Below are positions 5,734 to 8,875 of a stretch of 8,875 nucleotides of DNA, piece after piece. The DNA is from Bacteroidota bacterium (GTDB lineage: Bacteria; Bacteroidota; Bacteroidia; Chitinophagales; UBA8649). Position 1 is the stretch's first letter; each line of letters opens with the position of its first letter. A model generated the notes under the pieces. The model did no database searches, was not told where the DNA came from, and worked only from the letters and a program-made list of their open reading frames with translations. A program made the position numbers and the translations under genes. The stretch lies in NCBI GenBank assembly GCA_003447535.1, contig DLYY01000090.1:1-8875 (forward strand), in the 5' to 3' direction.

Positions 5734-5834
5734 CCCCACCCACCTCACCCATCAATCTACCACATATCTCAAGTGAAACAGATACAGACTAAGCAGGAAA
5801 GCATTAGTAATGTCGCCTAGCTGCCTTAGAGCGA

Positions 5835-6329
5835 TTAATCGTATTCGTAACCAAAAACAAGTGGGTCTCTAAGCAGCGTGTAAGGGTGTGAGCATGGTGT
5901 ACTTGTTTGGGGTATATCATTGATCATTTCTACGTCAAATCCAAAACATATATAAGCCCCTTTCTCTCTGTGAAGCGTTTTGAATGCAACTACATTCAAT
6001 GCACACCCATTATCATAAGCAAGGTCTAGACTCTCTTTTTCCTCGTCGTAGTTCGCCGCCATTACAGGATCATAATCTAACTCCCAATGCTCTATGTACT
6101 TTTCATAAGTAAAAGGACTGACATACTTGGAATAATGGTATTCATTGACCAACGGCCCGCCAAGCAAATTCATAAACCGCTCAGGGTTAGTGTCTGCCAA
6201 AAGACACCATTTCCAGTCAGACGGCGGATGTTTTAGGTCTTGCGCTACCGCCTGAAGACGATCCTCAAGACTAAGCTGGATAAATTGATGAAGTAGACGT
6301 TGATAATAAATTTTATGGTATGATCGCAC
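5835..6329 (-). CDS. Unknown protein (164 aa), translationally coupled to the surface protein
   Basis: No family is recognised. The start codon is GTG (6327-6329), whose first G is the last base of the preceding gene's TAG stop (TAGTG). The reading frame has a stop just upstream and the next in-frame ATG only at codon 53, so this start is well supported and implies translation by re-initiation. There is no signal peptide, lipobox or membrane segment, so the protein is probably cytoplasmic. It is unusually rich in tyrosine (15 of 164) and acidic in the middle (HWELDYD, NYDEEKES). The N-terminal 30 residues look amphipathic-helical, and the later part (LNVVAFKTLHREKGAYICFGFDVE, about 111-134) looks like beta strands. 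It could be a chaperone, regulator or protective partner for the upstream secreted protein, or simply an unrelated co-transcribed gene. Confidence 0.68.
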   Translation of the reverse strand: MRSYHKIYYQRLLHQFIQLSLEDRLQAVAQDLKHPPSDWKWCLLADTNPERFMNLLGGPLVNEYHYSKYVSPFTYEKYIEHWELDYDPVMAANYDEEKESLDLAYDNGCALNVVAFKTLHREKGAYICFGFDVEMINDIPQTSTPCSHPYTLLRDPLVFGYEYD

Positions 6330-8875
6330 TATTCAATCTTGCTTACTACAAGATCATAACGATTACCGGTTAAGTCTATTATCGATAGTACATAATTCCC
6401 ATCTGCCAAGTTTGCCAATGAAATTCTTTCATTGAATGGGCCACCAAGGGCAACCGCAGATTTAGACCATATTTGCTGCCCGAGCATGGTTTGCAACTCT
6501 AAGTCTACTGAGGTTAAAGGCCCAGCGTAGGATAGCTCAATGACATCCTGTGTTGGATTTGGATTAGCCGTAATACGTCCTACATTGAAATCTTCAATTG
6601 AATTAGGATTTCCAAAAACAGTAATAGTATCGACCTCAGTAATAGATGTACATCCGTTATTCAATGTCAAAGACACTAGATACTGGCCTGGTGCTGCATA
6701 GGTATGCGAAACCAAATCACCTTGAGCTGTGCCGCCATCCCCAAAATTCCAATCAGCCGTAATCCAATTACCTGCCGATGCATTGTTAAAGTTGACTTCG
6801 AGACCATTTAATCCATAACCAAAGCTTGGAATAGGAACATTGCCATCAACCACGTTGACCAAAATCGAGCAAGACTCTGTATTTCCAGAAGCATCAGTAA
6901 CATCCATGACCACAAATTGAGGACCTATATCCGCACATGAGAAGGTCGTTTGACTTAACGTGCGTGAGGTAATCGAGCAATTATCTACCGAGCCATTGTC
7001 CACGTCATCTGGAGAAAGTACGCCCACACCATTCACATCAAGACTAACCGTTGTATTGGCGCAATAGACATCGGGAAAACGATTATCAACAACCGTTACC
7101 GTTGCAACACAAGAAGACTGAAAACTTCCATAATCATAGGTTAACACAACATTATTTTGCCCTACATTATTACAAATATAGGTTGTGACTCCTGTCAAGC
7201 TTATCGTGGGGTTACCACACTGCGAAGAGGGTGTTACGTCAATTTCACTAGCACTTAAAGAGTAAATTCCATTTCCATTCAGTGCAACAGTGGTATTCTG
7301 ACATGCAGCATTTTGAGGAGTCTGAGCATCAACATAATTCGATCGCAAAAGGGTATCGCCTTCTACTCCATCACTGACAATTAGTGTGACATCATATTGA
7401 CCGGCATTATTATAGCTTACTGTAACCGGACTCGAAGTAGAGGATGCCGGATTCCCACCTGGGAACAACCATTGCTCAGAGGATGGCGAGCCCAATGAGT
7501 TATTCGTGTAGGTAACTGAGAATGGGGCGCAACCCGTGGCATTAGTTGAAGAGAAACTTGCAATGGGTCCTGTAGCTGAAGGAGCACATCCACTGCCCAA
7601 ATCAATATTGTCGATATAGAAGTTGTTGCCATAATTATTGGTCGATACAACGCTTAATCGCACGTCAGCCAGACCATCATAAGCGCTCAAATCTATTGTT
7701 GGGCAAGACGCGCCAAAACCGCTACCGCACCAGTCACCAGCACTACTCGGCACAAAAGATGTTTGAACATCAGCACTTGTTGAGAAATTACCTGTGCCGT
7801 TTTCCTCCCCTGTAAAGACTAAATCAGGGTAAGTATTACCTCCATCCGTACTTACAAAGACCTCAATTTTATCCGCAGTTGTCGCTCCGTTGGCATCAAC
7901 GTATCGCGCGTAGGCATAATCAAATGTAAGCTCCACATTATTTTGACCAGAAAGATCAAGTGCAGGACTATTGAGGGAATCAACTTCGCCTATTGCATTA
8001 TCGTAGTTAAAGAAATTCATCCAAGGACTTCGAGAGCCATTGATCCCTGCTGCATTTGTTGTAGTCGCCCAAGATACATCCCCATCAGGATTGGTAAGTG
8101 TCCAGCCTGATTGGCCTGCCACTTCGAAATCTTCAAAATAGAATTGAGTAGACGTATTGCTATTCACGGTAATGATACCCGTTTGGGTGTAAGTGTCACT
8201 TCCATTGCCATTGGAAACCGTTAGGGAGACATCATAGGTTCCATCCGTACCATACGTTACCGTTGGATTTTGTTGAGTAGAACTTGACGGGGAGCCCCCA
8301 GGGAATGACCAAGACCAAGAGGATGGCGCCGGGTTTCCATAGGATTCATCGGTATATTGTACTGTTATTGGAGGACATCCACTACTTGCCGAATAAGAGA
8401 ACTGAGCTGTCGGAGCACCTGGTTGAATAAAACAGTTACTTGAAAGCTGCACATTGTCTACATACATATTGTTGCCGTAGTCATTTACATTCTCGATTTT
8501 CAGTCTAACATTGCCTTGTCCGTCATATGCGCTCAAGTCAAGATCAATACATCCTGTCAACACACCAGCATAACACCAATCATCAGGTGTAGAAGGTATA
8601 AATTCTGCCGTAGTCGTATATCCTGTGGCCAGTGTTCCTGAACCATCTTCAGCTTCAGCAAATAGTCGGTTGTAACTATTTCCACCATCTGTAGAAATCG
8701 ATAGGATTAGAGAATCTGCCTCATTTTGAGAATATCTTCTGTGCGCATAATCAACGGTCAAACGAAGTGAAGATCTTCCCGTAAAGTCTAGCACTGGGGA
8801 GACAATGGCATCCCTTTGACCTGAAGCATCATAATTGAAGTTATCGAGTTTAGCGGCTTTACTTCCACTATTTGT
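6329..8875 (-). CDS. Large T9SS surface protein with anchor-J, PKD and HYR-like modules (5' end outside window)
   Basis: 848 residues are visible and the frame stays open to the window edge, so the true start and any signal peptide or catalytic domain lie outside. A GTG at 8792-8794 is internal: the 27 codons before it match the second repeat. In visible numbering the order is: choice-of-anchor-J/MAM-like jelly roll (1-148, truncated), PKD (about 155-238), second anchor-J (243-430), PKD (435-515), two HYR/Ig-like modules of about 75 residues (524-597 and 605-677), third PKD (680-754) and a T9SS sorting domain (about 764-848, with NPNPTQD near its start and GNYVLSI near its end). The PKD modules carry the usual YDVSLTV- or WNFGDG-type strands. 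Such proteins are exported and act as adhesins, or as the non-catalytic part of secreted peptidases or polysaccharidases; which one cannot be decided without the N-terminus. Its TAG stop overlaps the GTG start of the next gene. Confidence 0.9.
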   Translation of the reverse strand, partial: TNSGSKAAKLDNFNYDASGQRDAIVSPVLDFTGRSSLRLTVDYAHRRYSQNEADSLILSISTDGGNSYNRLFAEAEDGSGTLATGYTTTAEFIPSTPDDWCYAGVLTGCIDLDLSAYDGQGNVRLKIENVNDYGNNMYVDNVQLSSNCFIQPGAPTAQFSYSASSGCPPITVQYTDESYGNPAPSSWSWSFPGGSPSSSTQQNPTVTYGTDGTYDVSLTVSNGNGSDTYTQTGIITVNSNTSTQFYFEDFEVAGQSGWTLTNPDGDVSWATTTNAAGINGSRSPWMNFFNYDNAIGEVDSLNSPALDLSGQNNVELTFDYAYARYVDANGATTADKIEVFVSTDGGNTYPDLVFTGEENGTGNFSTSADVQTSFVPSSAGDWCGSGFGASCPTIDLSAYDGLADVRLSVVSTNNYGNNFYIDNIDLGSGCAPSATGPIASFSSTNATGCAPFSVTYTNNSLGSPSSEQWLFPGGNPASSTSSPVTVSYNNAGQYDVTLIVSDGVEGDTLLRSNYVDAQTPQNAACQNTTVALNGNGIYSLSASEIDVTPSSQCGNPTISLTGVTTYICNNVGQNNVVLTYDYGSFQSSCVATVTVVDNRFPDVYCANTTVSLDVNGVGVLSPDDVDNGSVDNCSITSRTLSQTTFSCADIGPQFVVMDVTDASGNTESCSILVNVVDGNVPIPSFGYGLNGLEVNFNNASAGNWITADWNFGDGGTAQGDLVSHTYAAPGQYLVSLTLNNGCTSITEVDTITVFGNPNSIEDFNVGRITANPNPTQDVIELSYAGPLTSVDLELQTMLGQQIWSKSAVALGGPFNERISLANLADGNYVLSIIDLTGNRYDLVVSKIE
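6845..7306 (-). repeat. Two HYR-like modules in the surface protein gene
   Basis: Copy A (about 7085-7306) and copy B (about 6845-7063) encode related modules of about 75 residues. Both open with C.NTTV.L or CANTTVSL, continue with G...LS..(E/D)(I/V)D, carry a middle cysteine and a late SC with V.VVD at the end. Four cysteines in each suggest two disulfides per module. They lie between the second and third PKD domains and probably act as spacers or binding modules. Confidence 0.65.
7325..8875 (-). repeat. Duplicated anchor-J + PKD module inside the surface protein gene
   Basis: Copy 1 covers about 8156-8875 (truncated at the window edge) and copy 2 about 7325-8149. Both encode the same series of landmarks in order: FNYD, STDGGN.Y, F.PS..DWC, IDLSAYDG (DLDLSAYDG in copy 1) with VRL, YGNN.Y.DN, then a PKD with C.P..V.YT, FPGG and YDV.L.VS. 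The copies have diverged in many residues, so this is an old intragenic duplication rather than a recent one. Nucleotide similarity persists in short stretches, for example around the FPGG codons. Confidence 0.8.

Noticed and set aside
8792..8794. Start codon of the large surface protein at the GTG
   Set aside because: The frame continues without a stop to the window edge and the upstream 27 codons align with the second anchor-J copy, so the gene is truncated by the window and the GTG is an internal Val.

Overview
The window looks like a chromosomal segment of a Bacteroidota bacterium, probably Flavobacteriia or a close relative. The DNA is AT-rich. Three predicted exported proteins end in type IX secretion (T9SS) sorting-domain-like tails, several genes have PKD/HYR-type surface modules, and two intergenic regions hold promoters of the Bacteroidota form TTG-N19-TAnnTTT. 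No mobile element, CRISPR array or rRNA is visible.

Left part (1-2119). The window opens on the last 18 codons of a gene whose tail resembles GatB/YqeY proteins. Six bases later comes a tRNA-Arg(TCG) with an odd acceptor end, then a strong hairpin shared with a convergent gene for a secreted CE1/LpqC-type esterase. A 142-bp divergent region separates the esterase from two very small membrane proteins encoded with a TAATG stop/start overlap. A DUF3817 membrane protein with its own promoter follows.

Middle (2120-5573), all on the minus strand. A GH25 lysozyme-like lipoprotein lies downstream of a two-gene unit: a 677-aa T9SS-exported protein with no recognised catalytic or binding domain, and, 4 bp after its stop, a 147-aa putative lipoprotein.

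Right part (5574-8875), also minus strand. A large multidomain surface protein (choice-of-anchor-J/PKD modules in duplicate, two HYR-like modules, a third PKD and a T9SS tail) runs off the window. Its stop codon overlaps a GTG start (TAGTG) of an unrecognised 164-aa, tyrosine-rich protein without a signal peptide. A 261-bp spacer with a GC-rich hairpin and TAGCTAG repeats separates this pair from the next unit.

Taken together, the minus-strand genes form a cell-surface and secretion neighbourhood. Twice in a row a large T9SS cargo is followed, almost without spacing, by a small uncharacterised partner. That arrangement is the most interesting feature here; its function is inference only.
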